DNA of 41,284 nt from Desulfobacterales bacterium (GCA_030066785.1 JASJAZ010000011.1:1-41284); one strand, 5' to 3'. Counted from the stretch's first letter, positions 1 to 9,037 are shown. A program made the numbers and translations. The notes: generated by a model from the sequence alone, not told the origin.

Positions 1-181
1 TATGAAACAGGTCATAAACACTGCATTGATCAGTTGCGGCGATCTTAGCCACCTGCTCTTCAATGCTGCGCAATTGGTTGCGTTGGATGCTTTTCTCCAT
101 ATACCTTTTGCCAAGCACGTAAATTATCGCAATCAAGAAAAAAACAAATGCTTCCGGAGTGAGAATTGCCTGAAATAGCAT
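1..181 (-). CDS. Small membrane-anchored protein, C-terminus off the window
   Basis: This reading frame is open from an ATG at 181 down to the window edge, giving 60 residues, and is absent from the ORF track because it runs off the end. A GGGAG sequence sits about 7 bases upstream of the start. The N-terminus has one hydrophobic helix (roughly residues 11-24, with FVFFLIAIIYVLG in its core) followed by a basic, Gln/Glu-rich stretch that could continue as a coiled coil. That pattern suggests a type of small inner-membrane protein with a cytoplasmic tail. I do not recognise the family. It lies 67 bases beyond the 357-aa gene on the same strand and could share its transcript. Confidence 0.6.
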   Translation of the reverse strand, partial: MLFQAILTPEAFVFFLIAIIYVLGKRYMEKSIQRNQLRSIEEQVAKIAATDQCSVYDLFH

Positions 182-248
182 TGTATTTCTCCCTTTTTTT
201 ATTCGGAGTTAGCAAGGCAAAAATTAGTTAAGGCTGACTCTCTGGTTA

Positions 249-1322
249 TTAGGAAGGCAACAACGCCCTCTCGATTTCATCGCGGGCCCATTGCAAATTG
301 TTTTTTCGTCGCCCTTCACAAAAAAGATCCATAATGGTTTGGGCGGACTTGCGGGCCGTATGGTTTCCAACAGATACCACGTCCTTAATAATCTGCCAGT
401 TGCCGTCTTTTTGAAATTTGCTAAACGCCGGGCGTAACTCCGGGAATAATTCACGCACCAACCCATCAAAAAAAGCAACGTAGAGGCCTAATGAGACGGC
501 TTGGCGGTTACGGATGATATGGGGCAGGGTACCAAAAATCCCGGTATCTGCTAAAAGATCTTTGACTGATCGCGTCAGCAATTCCACAGGCGAATGCGGA
601 AATGCTGCGATCACTTCGCGCCAGATTTCCGTGTCAAATACTGTATCTTGGATTTCACCGATTTCGTGGTAGATGTAGGTATCGCGCTGGGCCGCATAAA
701 GCGTATCCAGATTGTTTCGCAGCGTTTGAGATGTTTGATCCGATAATCCACAGCATTCGAGTGCAAATTGCAGGGCGGGGCGCCCGGATTTTTTGATGTA
801 AAACATCTGATCCCATAAAAACATCCTTCCGGCATCCTGGCGTAATAGAATACATTCGTCCTGGGCCAGCGCTGGAATGGTTAACAGATCACGCGCCAAT
901 TCCTGCCCCAGCGAATAGACCGTACACCCCTCTATCGTTTCTTTGGATTCAATGCGCGCTAGAAAAAAAGTGGGCTTCAATTGGTATGCATAACCAGCGC
1001 CGTAAAAATACCCTTGTGGCTCCAACCTGGCATTCACGGCCTGGGTGTCGAAGGGTCCGAAACTTGAACCATTAATCGGCAGCGGTACGAAGTCTTCCTC
1101 GGTAAGATCATCCCAAAGCTGTTCCTTGTCGCCGATCCACTCGATAATCTCCGCTGAATTTTTCTCCTCCCAAGGAGGAAGTCTATTTTCCCATTTATAC
1201 AAATCGCGCAAGCGCATGGCCAGCCCACAAACTGAGTACAGACCGGCATGTTTGGCATCGGTTATACTGCAATTATGCAAAATATTGCGGACTAAAGGGG
1301 CAATTTCTGGTGTGCTCATCAT
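249..1322 (-). CDS. Conserved-looking hypothetical protein, 357 aa
   Basis: This is a long continuous ORF with coding-like composition and an AAGGAATCAAATGATG start region; either of two adjacent ATG codons could be used. The product looks soluble: there is no signal peptide and no membrane segment. It begins with a short segment of the form APLVRNILHNCSITDAKHAG, contains two Cys near the middle (LECCG), and ends in a basic helix. I do not recognise a catalytic motif or a named domain. The general look (acidic, Trp-rich, with all-helical stretches in the second half) resembles uncharacterised proteins of sulfate reducers, but I cannot name a family with confidence. It follows the broken radical SAM gene on the same strand, 27 bases downstream, so the two were probably one transcription unit. 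Confidence 0.7.
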   Translation of the reverse strand: MMSTPEIAPLVRNILHNCSITDAKHAGLYSVCGLAMRLRDLYKWENRLPPWEEKNSAEIIEWIGDKEQLWDDLTEEDFVPLPINGSSFGPFDTQAVNARLEPQGYFYGAGYAYQLKPTFFLARIESKETIEGCTVYSLGQELARDLLTIPALAQDECILLRQDAGRMFLWDQMFYIKKSGRPALQFALECCGLSDQTSQTLRNNLDTLYAAQRDTYIYHEIGEIQDTVFDTEIWREVIAAFPHSPVELLTRSVKDLLADTGIFGTLPHIIRNRQAVSLGLYVAFFDGLVRELFPELRPAFSKFQKDGNWQIIKDVVSVGNHTARKSAQTIMDLFCEGRRKNNLQWARDEIERALLPS

Positions 1323-1349
1323 TTGATTCCTTATATGGATTACACTCTT

Positions 1350-1858
1350 TTAATACATAGGCATCATTGACAATAGTCTCAAGTCACCTTTCGTTGCGGG
1401 TTTAAGGAACCACATCAATCGGAAAGTTTTTGATACCGTTTCGAAGCCGAAACGAAACCGAGACAGGCCGTCACCTGATCGGCGTAACAGGCCAATAGAT
1501 CTATAAATCTGCCCGGGAATGCGGCCTTTGGTTAAAAAAGAAATGGCAATCCCGCGTTCCAGCAGCACCTTCATGGCATCAAAGGTGTCCGTCAATACTT
1601 TCGGATGCGTCTGAAATGAATCCGATGCGGTGTTAAATATGACGCGGTCCACCACGGATTGTCGGTGGGGGTTATCCAACTCCGTCATCAACTTTTGGGC
1701 GAGATTTGCATAAATTTGAATGGTTCCCGCTGCTGGTACATTTGCATAACCGCGAGCATAGCCATAAAGGCTAGACGCTAAAACGCAGTCAGTTGCCAAC
1801 CAGGCCGCAAGCTACCTGTTTTGTTACGCAAGGTCATTTCATCCCGCTTTATTGCCAT
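1350..1858 (-). pseudogene. Decayed radical SAM gene, spore photoproduct lyase-like
   Basis: An AAAAGGAG site precedes an ATG at 1858 that opens a frame starting MAIKRDEMTLRNK. That frame stops after about 26 codons. The homologous reading continues in another frame as TDCVLASSLYG joined directly to YARGYANV. In spore photoproduct lyase-like radical SAM proteins these two pieces flank the CxxxCxxC cluster motif, so the iron-sulfur Cys residues appear deleted. The middle (FNTASDSFQTHPKVL, SFLTKGRIP) is still family-like. A second frameshift follows: the expected continuation YADQVTACLGFVSASKRYQ is readable only in the +1 frame around 1430-1490. The ORF track shows only the 149-aa central piece. 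The start, deletion and frameshifts are seen directly; the family assignment is from recalled motifs. It is a non-functional remnant. Confidence 0.7.
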
Positions 1859-1980
1859 TGGTCTCCTTTTTTAACCGTTTATCGCTTTTCGTTTGGCTAA
1901 TCATAAAATGTTGCATTAGATTCGAATCAAAAGCGACCATCAAAATATGAATCCGTACTTAAATTTAGAGAGGACAAGCC

Positions 1981-3621
1981 ATGAATTTGAAAGGCATCTC
2001 AAGACGTTCGTTTCTCACGCTGGCTGCCATGTCTACCGCCACCATGGCCTTAAACTGGAAAAACATTGAGGCGTTTGCCGCTAAAATGGGTCCTAAAAAA
2101 GAATATCCGACGATGATCATCGGTGCCGGTTTGGGCGGTTTGTGTTGTGGCGCCTATCTGGCGCGTGAAGGCGTACCGGTCACGATTGTGGAACAGCATG
2201 ATATTCCCGGCGGCTATGCAACCGCATTTGATCGGGCCGGTGGCAAATATCGTTTTGAAGTATCCCTGCACGGAACATCCGTTCGAGACAACCGCATTGA
2301 ACGCATCCTAAAAAATATCGGCGTGTTTGACAAACTCGAATGGGTTGCGCTGCCTGAGGTGTATCGATTGAAAACGCCGCAGATAGATATCTCGGTTCCG
2401 CAACGTGATCCTCAAGCTTATATTCAGTTGCTGAGCCAACATTTTCCAGATGAGGCGCAAGGCATTCGACAATTCGTGCAGGCAATGATCGCGCTGCATG
2501 AAGAAGTCGAAGATTTCAGTAACAAAAAATCTTTTTTTAAACCGCTTTTTCCGTTGCAGTACCGCCGCATGTGGAAAGTGCGCAATCAGACCTTGGCCGA
2601 TTTACTTAATGCGCATGTTAAGCATCCGGCACTGCAAGTCGTTTTGGCGGCACTGTGGGGGTATTACGGATTGCCGCCATCCAAACTTTCCGGTTTCTAT
2701 TATGCCAATGCCACCGGTGGGTATCTAAAAAACGGCTCCTATTCGATTAAAACCCGCTCTCAGTCTTTAAGCAATGCCATGGCAAATGCCATTGAAAATG
2801 CCGGCGGTCAGATAATTTATGGCACCGCCGCTGATAAAATAAACGTGTCTGATGGCCGCGTACAAAGTGTTATATTGTCAAACGGCCTCACACTGCCAGC
2901 ACGGGCAGTGGTGAGCAATGCCAGCGCCTTGACAACTTTCCAGCAATTGCTGCCCCCTAAAACTTTGCCGCATGATTACCTTAAAAAACTGCAAACGTAT
3001 CGGCCCAGCATTTCCTCGTTTATTGTCTGGCTGGGATTGAATCAGCCGTTGCGTGGCAAAATTAATGGGTTCAGCAGCCATATCTCCACCGCTGAAAAGC
3101 CGGAAAAAAATTATGAATATTGCATGGCTGGTGCCATCGATAAAGGACCTTTTTCTGTTAGCATATACGACAATCTGTATGAAGGTTACTCAACGCCCGG
3201 CACGACCAGCGTGATGCTTTTGTTTCTATGCGGCTATGAGCCCTGGCGGCAGTTTGAAGCCGATTATCGCGCCGGAAATAAAAAAGCCTACTATGCGGAA
3301 AAGCGGCGCTGGGCCGCTCAATTAATTCAACGGGCTGAAAAACATTTGATACCCGATTTGACCAGCATGATCGAGGTGCAAGAGGCCGCCACCCCGCTTA
3401 CCAACTGGCGCTATACCGGTAACAGCGAAGGTGCTATTTATGGCTTTGAGCAATCAATGGACAATGCTTTTATGAACCGTATCAAAAACCGTACACCGAT
3501 AAAGGGATTATATTTAGCCAGCGCCTGGGGCAACCCGGGCGGCGGCTACGGCGGCGTTCTGCGTGGGGGTGAGTTGACCTTTCAAAAAATGATGCAGGAC
3601 TGGGGGCGTGATAGTTCCTGA
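1981..3621 (+). CDS. Tat-exported FAD-dependent oxidoreductase, CrtISO/phytoene desaturase-like
   Basis: The 546-aa product starts with a twin-arginine signal (SRRSFLTLAAMS) and an Ala-rich stretch, so it is probably exported folded with its cofactor. A Rossmann FAD-binding motif follows at about residues 46-72 (IIGAGLGGLCCGAYLAREG, then an acidic strand end and IPGGYATAF). The C-terminus carries the second FAD-contact motif of the carotenoid isomerase/desaturase and retinol saturase-like families (GLYLASAWGNPGGGYGGVL). Length fits that family. An AGAGGACAAGCC ribosome site sets the start at 1981. The substrate cannot be read from sequence; carotenoid enzymes are normally cytoplasmic or membrane associated, so a Tat signal is atypical. 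There are no carotenoid synthesis genes nearby. The gene stands alone, 227 bases before the sensor kinase. Confidence 0.85.
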   Translation: MNLKGISRRSFLTLAAMSTATMALNWKNIEAFAAKMGPKKEYPTMIIGAGLGGLCCGAYLAREGVPVTIVEQHDIPGGYATAFDRAGGKYRFEVSLHGTSVRDNRIERILKNIGVFDKLEWVALPEVYRLKTPQIDISVPQRDPQAYIQLLSQHFPDEAQGIRQFVQAMIALHEEVEDFSNKKSFFKPLFPLQYRRMWKVRNQTLADLLNAHVKHPALQVVLAALWGYYGLPPSKLSGFYYANATGGYLKNGSYSIKTRSQSLSNAMANAIENAGGQIIYGTAADKINVSDGRVQSVILSNGLTLPARAVVSNASALTTFQQLLPPKTLPHDYLKKLQTYRPSISSFIVWLGLNQPLRGKINGFSSHISTAEKPEKNYEYCMAGAIDKGPFSVSIYDNLYEGYSTPGTTSVMLLFLCGYEPWRQFEADYRAGNKKAYYAEKRRWAAQLIQRAEKHLIPDLTSMIEVQEAATPLTNWRYTGNSEGAIYGFEQSMDNAFMNRIKNRTPIKGLYLASAWGNPGGGYGGVLRGGELTFQKMMQDWGRDSS

Positions 3622-3878
3622 CAGGCCATGATCAGATGATCGCATAAGAAATGATTGCAAAATTTGAGGGTATCGATCATAGCTATCTTAAAGAAGCCAT
3701 CGGTTGAAAAAGTACTGAATGTCGAATGCTCCCAATATCACCTGAAAGAGGTCGAGTCCTTTTTTTACCGCTTTGCATTATAATATTCCGAAATAAGGAG
3801 TGGCAGCATAAGTGATTGTAGAAAAAACTTTCAATCACGGAACGTTATTTGACAGCCACTACAGGCCCAGAAAACGCA

Positions 3879-4919
3879 ATGAAAGCCAAAATTACACCGT
3901 CCTATGCTTTTAAAGCGCTTGCCATTACGGCTGTGTTCAACACTATCATTGCCATTTTTCTGACAGTTGTACGGTTTAAAGGTGGCGTTTTTCTGACCAA
4001 TTTCACTTTTTCCCAGTGCATCGGCTTGTCAATATGCGTCTGCATGTTGGGCGTACATCATCTGTTTAACGCCTCACGCCCTATTTTGCAGTTGGTGCTC
4101 CATTTGGCCGGCATGATCTTGGGATCCGTTGTCGGAATCGTCTTGGGTGGTCTTCTATCCGGTATCGGGATCATGTATTTCCTCAAAGAGTCGATCTTTT
4201 TCCTTCAGCTGATTTTTTTTGGTCTTCTTTTCGGCTCCGTCGCCAGTTATTTTTTTCTGTCACGGGAGCGCCTGGCAACCTCTGAAACTCTGGCTCAACA
4301 AGAACGGATTCGGCGTCTGGTTAGCGATAAAAAAATGATCGAAACCAATCTGCGATTGCTGCAAGCCCAAATTGAACCGCATTTCCTATTTAACACCCTG
4401 TCCAACATTTTAAGCCTTTTGGATACCGATACCCACAAAGCCCGATCCATGCTCGAAGATCTGATTCGGTATCTGCGTACATCACTTTCCCGCAGCCGGG
4501 AAAAAATCACAACAATTGGTCAGGAATTGGATCAAATCCAAGCCTATATGAATATCTACAAGATCCGGATGGGCCGCCGCTTAACGTTTTGCATCGATGT
4601 GTCGCAAACAGCCAGAGGATTACCTTTTCCACCGATGATGATCCAACCTCTGGTTGAAAATGCCATTAAACACGGTTTGGAGCCTAAAATAAATGGGGGA
4701 GAAATAAGGATAGCTGTTCAGGCCGAAAATAACTTGATTCGGGTCGTGGTGGCTGATACCGGCTTGGGAATGACCGTTGCTGCGCCACCTGGAACAGGTA
4801 TCGCCAATATTCGTGAACGCCTGCACTCCCTTTTCAATGGAAATGCTCAATTAATTTTAGAAGAAAATACACCTTCCGGGCTTAGGGCCACCCTTGAGGT
4901 TCCGCATGTCGCCACCTAA
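3879..4919 (+). CDS. LytS/YehU-type sensor histidine kinase
   Basis: The product has about four N-terminal membrane helices, then a His_kinase domain with the diagnostic motif QIEPHFLFNTLSNIL, where the His is the phosphorylation site. A HATPase domain follows with N-box PLVENAIKHGLEP, G1 box VADTGLGM and G2 box GTGIANIRERL. The ORF track extends to a TTG at 3849; I prefer the ATG at 3879, because the 10 extra residues look non-conserved, but neither has a strong ribosome site. It overlaps the response regulator gene by 14 bases, so the two are co-translated partners. The membrane part is not the classical 5TM-LYT sensor that I would recognise, so the signal is unknown. Confidence 0.9.
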   Translation: MKAKITPSYAFKALAITAVFNTIIAIFLTVVRFKGGVFLTNFTFSQCIGLSICVCMLGVHHLFNASRPILQLVLHLAGMILGSVVGIVLGGLLSGIGIMYFLKESIFFLQLIFFGLLFGSVASYFFLSRERLATSETLAQQERIRRLVSDKKMIETNLRLLQAQIEPHFLFNTLSNILSLLDTDTHKARSMLEDLIRYLRTSLSRSREKITTIGQELDQIQAYMNIYKIRMGRRLTFCIDVSQTARGLPFPPMMIQPLVENAIKHGLEPKINGGEIRIAVQAENNLIRVVVADTGLGMTVAAPPGTGIANIRERLHSLFNGNAQLILEENTPSGLRATLEVPHVAT

Positions 4920-5673
4920 AGTCATTATCGCCGACGATGAGCAAGAACTAAGATCCTTTCTTAAAAGACAGCTTGGTGAGGTTTGGCCGGAACTCACTAT
5001 TTGCGCTGAAGCAGTCGATGGACCGTCAGCACTGCAGCTCATCCGGTCCCATCAACCTGATATTGTCTTTCTGGATATTCACATGCCAGGCCTAACGGGT
5101 ATGGAGGTGGCTCGACAGATTGATGCTAACTGCCGGATTGTTTTCATCACGGCTTATGATCAGTATGCCGTGGAGGCCTTTGAGGCCGAAGCCGTTGATT
5201 ATCTCCTTAAACCGGTAAGTCGCCAACGAATGGAAATTACCGTCAAGCGGCTGAAACACCAGCTGGCAAAAGCTCCACCTTCATCTTCTGAAACGACCGC
5301 CGCCCTGCAACGCCTGATGGAAAAACTTGCGATCGAAAAACCGCCTGTTTATTTGCAATGGCTACGGGTATCAAAAAACAATAGTATTCAGCTTCTTGCG
5401 GTACAGGAGGTAAGCTATTTTAAGGCCAGTGATAAATATACCAGCGTGATCACGGCTTCCGGGGAAGCATTAATCAAAAAACCGATCAAAGAGCTGGCCG
5501 CCGAGCTGGATCCGAAAATCTTCTGGCGTATTCATCGTGCCACCATTGTAAATGTTGCCTGCATCGATAGCGTAAGCCGTTCCGTGACCGGCCGCTATAT
5601 TCTGCGACTCAAACAACCACCCGACACCCTTACGGTCAGCCGAACGTACGCCCACCTTTTTAAACAAATGTAG
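4906..5673 (+). CDS. LytTR-family DNA-binding response regulator
   Basis: The N-terminal receiver domain has the acidic pocket (IIADDEQE), the phospho-acceptor Asp in VFLDIHMPGLTG and the conserved Lys in YLLKPVS. The C-terminal roughly 100 residues are a LytTR DNA-binding domain (SYFKASDKYTSVIT, FWRIHRATIVN, VSRTYAHLF). The annotated ORF begins at a TTG at 4894; the ATG at 4906 is preceded by TTGAGG with proper spacing and gives the usual receiver start, so I use it. It is coupled by overlap to the kinase. Its targets are unknown; LytTR regulators often control a neighbouring membrane protein or envelope gene. No LytTR-type direct repeat was identified in the flanks by eye. Confidence 0.92.
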   Translation: MSPPKVIIADDEQELRSFLKRQLGEVWPELTICAEAVDGPSALQLIRSHQPDIVFLDIHMPGLTGMEVARQIDANCRIVFITAYDQYAVEAFEAEAVDYLLKPVSRQRMEITVKRLKHQLAKAPPSSSETTAALQRLMEKLAIEKPPVYLQWLRVSKNNSIQLLAVQEVSYFKASDKYTSVITASGEALIKKPIKELAAELDPKIFWRIHRATIVNVACIDSVSRSVTGRYILRLKQPPDTLTVSRTYAHLFKQM

Positions 5674-5843
5674 CAGCACGTTAAACTGCCAATAATCTGC
5701 CTCAAATTTATTAAATTGCGTTGTAATGTAATTTCGTTTCATTGGGGAAAGCAGAATTTTAATCTTGAATCAGCCAGGGACCTACAGAGGATGGCTTTTC
5801 GGTGCTTCAGCTGCTGACACGGATATTTTTGCCGTCACGCGGA

Positions 5844-6632
5844 CTAATTGGCGGCCCGATTACTTTCAACTATCTCAATGATCTTTTCAAAATCTTTTAG
5901 CGGCAGAGCCCCCTGGGTGCCGATACCATTAATCACAAATGCGGGCGTACCCTCAAAACCAAAGCGCTCCGATTCCTGAATGTCTTTGGCCACCAGCCGA
6001 ATTATATCGTTGTCAGCAGCATCTTGTTTCAAACGCTCTAAATCCAGTTCGAGGCTTTGGGCAATTTCAATGAATTTGGTCGTTCCTCTATCCACAATTT
6101 CTTGCTGGTGCGCGAATAAATAATCGTGAAATTGCCAAGCTTTTTCCGAACTTTGCAGTGCTGCGGCTTCAAAATAGATGGCAGTTTTGGTCGCCAATTG
6201 ATCGAGGGGATGGTGCTTGAAAACAAACCTGATTTTATCAGGGTATTTTTCCATCAGGGTGTGAATCGTTGCGGCGGCTTGGGCGCAGTAGGGGCAAAGA
6301 AAATCGGAATAAGAAACAATCGTAATCGGTGCCTGCGGGTTTCCCAACATCAATCGGTCTTCGGCAATCGAGGGCTCCAACCGATTGCTAAGCTGTTGCC
6401 GGTAATGTTCTTCACGAACCTGTGCTTCGGCGGCCAGTTGGCCCTCGCGGACGATCTGGGCAAGCTCGATTTTGTGTTTCCGCAAAATATCTAAAATTAT
6501 CTGTGGATCTTGTTTAGTTGCAACCTTCGAATAGTGGCTATCTGAGTGCGGGTGTTTGTCCAATTGCCTGTCAGTGGCACAGCCGGTTATGAACAAACAA
6601 CCGGCAAAAAACCAAAAAAGTATTGCTCGCAT
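5844..6632 (-). CDS. DsbA-family thiol:disulfide oxidoreductase lipoprotein
   Basis: The 262-aa product has a lipoprotein signal (LFITGC, acylated Cys about residue 18). A charged helical linker of about 70 residues follows, then a thioredoxin fold of the DsbA/Thioredoxin_4 type. The redox motif CPYC lies in SYSDFLCPYCAQAA and the cis-Pro loop in EGTPAFVING. The extra N-terminal helical segment is like that of ScsC/BdbD-type proteins, where it can mediate oligomerisation. It should act in the periplasm, anchored to a membrane, in disulfide formation or isomerisation. No DsbB/DsbD partner is next to it. It is divergent from the glycosyltransferase gene and convergent with the LytTR regulator. 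Confidence 0.88.
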   Translation of the reverse strand: MRAILFWFFAGCLFITGCATDRQLDKHPHSDSHYSKVATKQDPQIILDILRKHKIELAQIVREGQLAAEAQVREEHYRQQLSNRLEPSIAEDRLMLGNPQAPITIVSYSDFLCPYCAQAAATIHTLMEKYPDKIRFVFKHHPLDQLATKTAIYFEAAALQSSEKAWQFHDYLFAHQQEIVDRGTTKFIEIAQSLELDLERLKQDAADNDIIRLVAKDIQESERFGFEGTPAFVINGIGTQGALPLKDFEKIIEIVESNRAAN

Positions 6633-6968
6633 GCTGTTTCTCTTTAAATCCTCCAGTTTTTGTTTGAAGACTAAATGCCAGACTCAAAATGTTCCGTCAA
6701 GCAAAACGCTTGATGCAACTGAAATGCACAAATGTCGCCGCCAAACTGTTGCTCATTCAGCATTTATTATGAATTAATTTGCACAATTTTGATGTAATTT
6801 TTTCATAGTATACTTGATGGCTACGACAACCTATAAATAACTATCTGAAATAAATATATAAAAATACTATAGTGGATGGGGTATATGTTTTGCATTGTTG
6901 TTACGGCATCCACTGGGAAATCTTTTATATTTGGATCTGAGTGTTGCTTTGTATTGATTGAGGCCGAT
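6633..6968 (+). other. AT-rich divergent intergenic region
   Basis: This 336-base spacer separates the divergent DsbA-like and glycosyltransferase genes and should hold both promoters. A possible sigma70 pair for the rightward gene is TTTTGA at 6787 and TATACT at 6809 with a 16-base spacer, a weak -35 match. I see no strong inverted repeat and no coding stretch; the ORFs listed here (6556-6777, 6821-7033) lack a ribosome site. Confidence 0.35.
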
Positions 6969-8288
6969 ATGAACATTGGATTTATTTCAACCAGGTTTTC
7001 CGGCACTGATGGTGTTTCGCTGGAATCAAGCAAATGGGCGGAGGTACTGGGTTGTGCGGGTCACAGATGCTATTGGTTTGCTGGCAAACTGGATCAACAT
7101 CCGGAAACAAGTTTCCTGGTGCCGGAAGCCCATTTTAAATTTGAAAATAATCAATGGATCAATCATCAAGTATATGGTGCCAAGCACAGGTCTTCAGCGG
7201 TAACGCAAAAAATCCATGACTTAAGATCATTATTAAAAAAGAATATCGGTTATTTTATCTCCCATTTTCACATTGACCTGTTGATCATCGAGAATGCCCT
7301 GAGCATACCGCTACACATTCCACTTGGAATGGCCATTACAGAGATTATTTCGGAAACTGGGATCCCAACTATTGCACATCATCACGATTTTCATTGGGAA
7401 CGCACCCGGTTTTTAAAAAATGCCGTTAGAGAATATATCCAAATGGCATTTCCACCCGACCTGAATAGTATCCGTCATGCGGTTATCAATACCAATGCTC
7501 AGAAAGAACTGGCCCACCGCCGTGGAATAGTGTCTACGGTCGTTCCCAATGTTCTGAATTTTGAAAAATCGCCGCCCATTGATCAACATAAAGTAGAAGA
7601 AGCCCGGTGTTCATTAGGTTTTACACCGGATGACATCCTGATTCTGCAACCGACCAGGATTATTCGACGCAAGGGTATTGAAATGACCATCGACTTGGTA
7701 AAGGCGCTGGATGATCCCCGATGCAAAATTATCATTTCGCACGAAGGCGGTGATGAGGGATTTGAGTATTTTTTCTGGTTGATTAATTATGCACAAAACT
7801 GTGGCGTTGACTTGCGACTGGTGGGTTCGTCGGTTGAAAGTCCCTGGGCCCAAAACGGTCAAAAGGGCAAGCTGTTTTCATTATGGGATATTTATCCTTT
7901 GGCAGACGTGGTGTCGTTTCCCAGTCGCACCGAAGGGTTCGGCAATGCCCTTTTGGAAGCAATCTATTTTAAAAAACCGATTCTAATCAACCGCTATCCT
8001 AATTTTATCAACGATATTGAACCTAACGGATTTGATCTGATTGGCATTGATGGATTCGTCGACCATAATGCTGTTCAATCGATTAAAGAGGTGTTACGCT
8101 CTGAAGTTCGTCGACATGAAATGACCTTTCGAAATTTTCAGATTGCTTCAAAGCAATATTCATACGCGGTATTAGAAAAAAAGCTGTTGCATTTAACGAA
8201 CAGCTTGATTACCAAAGAGACAAACGATCAAGCGAACCAACCCACAGGTGCTGATAAACCCTCGCTTGCGGTGAATTTTGCAGTTTAA
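6969..8288 (+). CDS. Retaining glycosyltransferase, family GT4-like
   Basis: The product begins MNIGFISTRFSGTDGVSLE, the N-terminal Rossmann strand and Gly-rich loop of GT-B glycosyltransferases. It carries the C-terminal donor-sugar nucleotide motif of GT4 enzymes (FPSRTEGFGNALLEAIYFKKP, with the E-x7-E glutamates). ILQPTRIIRRKGIEM is the second-domain strand that contacts the nucleotide. At 439 aa, length is normal. The ORF track starts at 6876, but the ATG at 6969 has GAGG seven bases upstream and a family-like N-terminus. The enzyme is cytoplasmic or peripheral. The acceptor is unknown; the start resembles GT4 enzymes that make small glycosides or lipopolysaccharide parts, which I cannot decide. 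It is a single gene, with no other sugar genes nearby. Confidence 0.85.
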   Translation: MNIGFISTRFSGTDGVSLESSKWAEVLGCAGHRCYWFAGKLDQHPETSFLVPEAHFKFENNQWINHQVYGAKHRSSAVTQKIHDLRSLLKKNIGYFISHFHIDLLIIENALSIPLHIPLGMAITEIISETGIPTIAHHHDFHWERTRFLKNAVREYIQMAFPPDLNSIRHAVINTNAQKELAHRRGIVSTVVPNVLNFEKSPPIDQHKVEEARCSLGFTPDDILILQPTRIIRRKGIEMTIDLVKALDDPRCKIIISHEGGDEGFEYFFWLINYAQNCGVDLRLVGSSVESPWAQNGQKGKLFSLWDIYPLADVVSFPSRTEGFGNALLEAIYFKKPILINRYPNFINDIEPNGFDLIGIDGFVDHNAVQSIKEVLRSEVRRHEMTFRNFQIASKQYSYAVLEKKLLHLTNSLITKETNDQANQPTGADKPSLAVNFAV

Positions 8289-8368
8289 GGCGCGCATTCG
8301 TTTAACCTGTGTTATATTCTATTACAGCATAACGCCAATAGCAGGTAGCAAAAAAAGGAGGTTGTGAG

Positions 8369-8581
8369 ATGAAAAAAGTTTTTTTTGTTTTGCTAATCGG
8401 CTTATTTTTAGCCGGTTGCAGCAGTGGAATTGATTATGGTGAGGCCAAGTCGAGTTGGAAGAATTGGGATCACATTAAGTTTAGTGCCGTGGGCTATAAA
8501 AACCCGAGCGCTGAAGATCACAAAAAATCGATGGAGCAGGGCTGGTGGGGTGAGCCAATTCCATATATTCCGGCTGAATAG
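8369..8581 (+). CDS. Small lipoprotein, 70 aa
   Basis: A strong AAGGAGG site precedes the ATG. The N-terminus is a typical lipoprotein signal (MKKVFFVLLIGLFLAGC), so the mature chain is only about 54 residues, attached at the Cys. The mature part is rich in Trp, Lys and Gly (SWKNWDHIKFSAVGYKN, GWWGEPIPYIP). I do not recognise a family. It lies 80 bases after the glycosyltransferase and ends just before a terminator-like hairpin, so it may be its own unit or the tail of that transcript. Confidence 0.75.
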   Translation: MKKVFFVLLIGLFLAGCSSGIDYGEAKSSWKNWDHIKFSAVGYKNPSAEDHKKSMEQGWWGEPIPYIPAE

Positions 8582-8613
8582 TACTCGATATCGACCCGCT
8601 CCAACAATTTAAA

Positions 8614-8655
8614 ATGGCCGTGGATGGCTGATTTGCCGCCTGCGGTCATTTTTTT
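8614..8655 (+). terminator. Rho-independent terminator after the small lipoprotein
   Basis: The arms ATGGCCG (8614-8620) and CGGTCAT (8643-8649) pair with one G-U, an inner GGC/GCC helix extends the structure, and a run of seven T follows at 8649-8655. The position fits the end of the rightward glycosyltransferase/lipoprotein transcripts. The leftward gene ends 29 bases beyond. Confidence 0.6.
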
Positions 8656-8683
8656 GAGACATAAAAGGAAGATAGAATACTTA

Positions 8684-9037
8684 TTAAAACAGACGAATAC
8701 CTTCGGCGGCTAGCCCGGAGAGCTTCTTTATCACTAACCACCAAAGATAGGGAATACTCAGAATCGCAATTAAACCGACAAGCCCGTATAACCATTTGTT
8801 AAATGAATTTAAATTCCGCCAGAAGGCCTGATAGCTGCTGGTTGTGTCTGGCTCGCGGTTAGCTTGCTTTGATATCCAGATCGATGCGCAATAAAGCATT
8901 ATAATCAGTAGTGTTAGCCAGTACGGATTTAGTCGAAATTCAAACAATTGGGCGCTATTCAATATCTCTGTTATAATAATACCCAGTCCCGACCATCCCA
9001 CCAATCCCGCAAAAAATTTTCCCATCGTTAATACCAT
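8684..9037 (-). CDS. Small integral membrane protein
   Basis: The 117-aa product from the ATG at 9037 has about three hydrophobic helices (FFAGLVGWSGLGIIITEIL, YWLTLLIIMLYCASIWI, LYGLVGLIAILSIPYLWWLV). The ORF track extends to a GTG at 9115, but those 26 extra residues are Cys- and Thr-rich, unlike a membrane-protein start, and AAAGGTGG lies upstream of the ATG at a rather long spacing. If the GTG is used the gene starts one base after the stop of the upstream lipoprotein gene, which would favour coupling. No family recognised. Confidence 0.6.
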   Translation of the reverse strand: MVLTMGKFFAGLVGWSGLGIIITEILNSAQLFEFRLNPYWLTLLIIMLYCASIWISKQANREPDTTSSYQAFWRNLNSFNKWLYGLVGLIAILSIPYLWWLVIKKLSGLAAEGIRLF

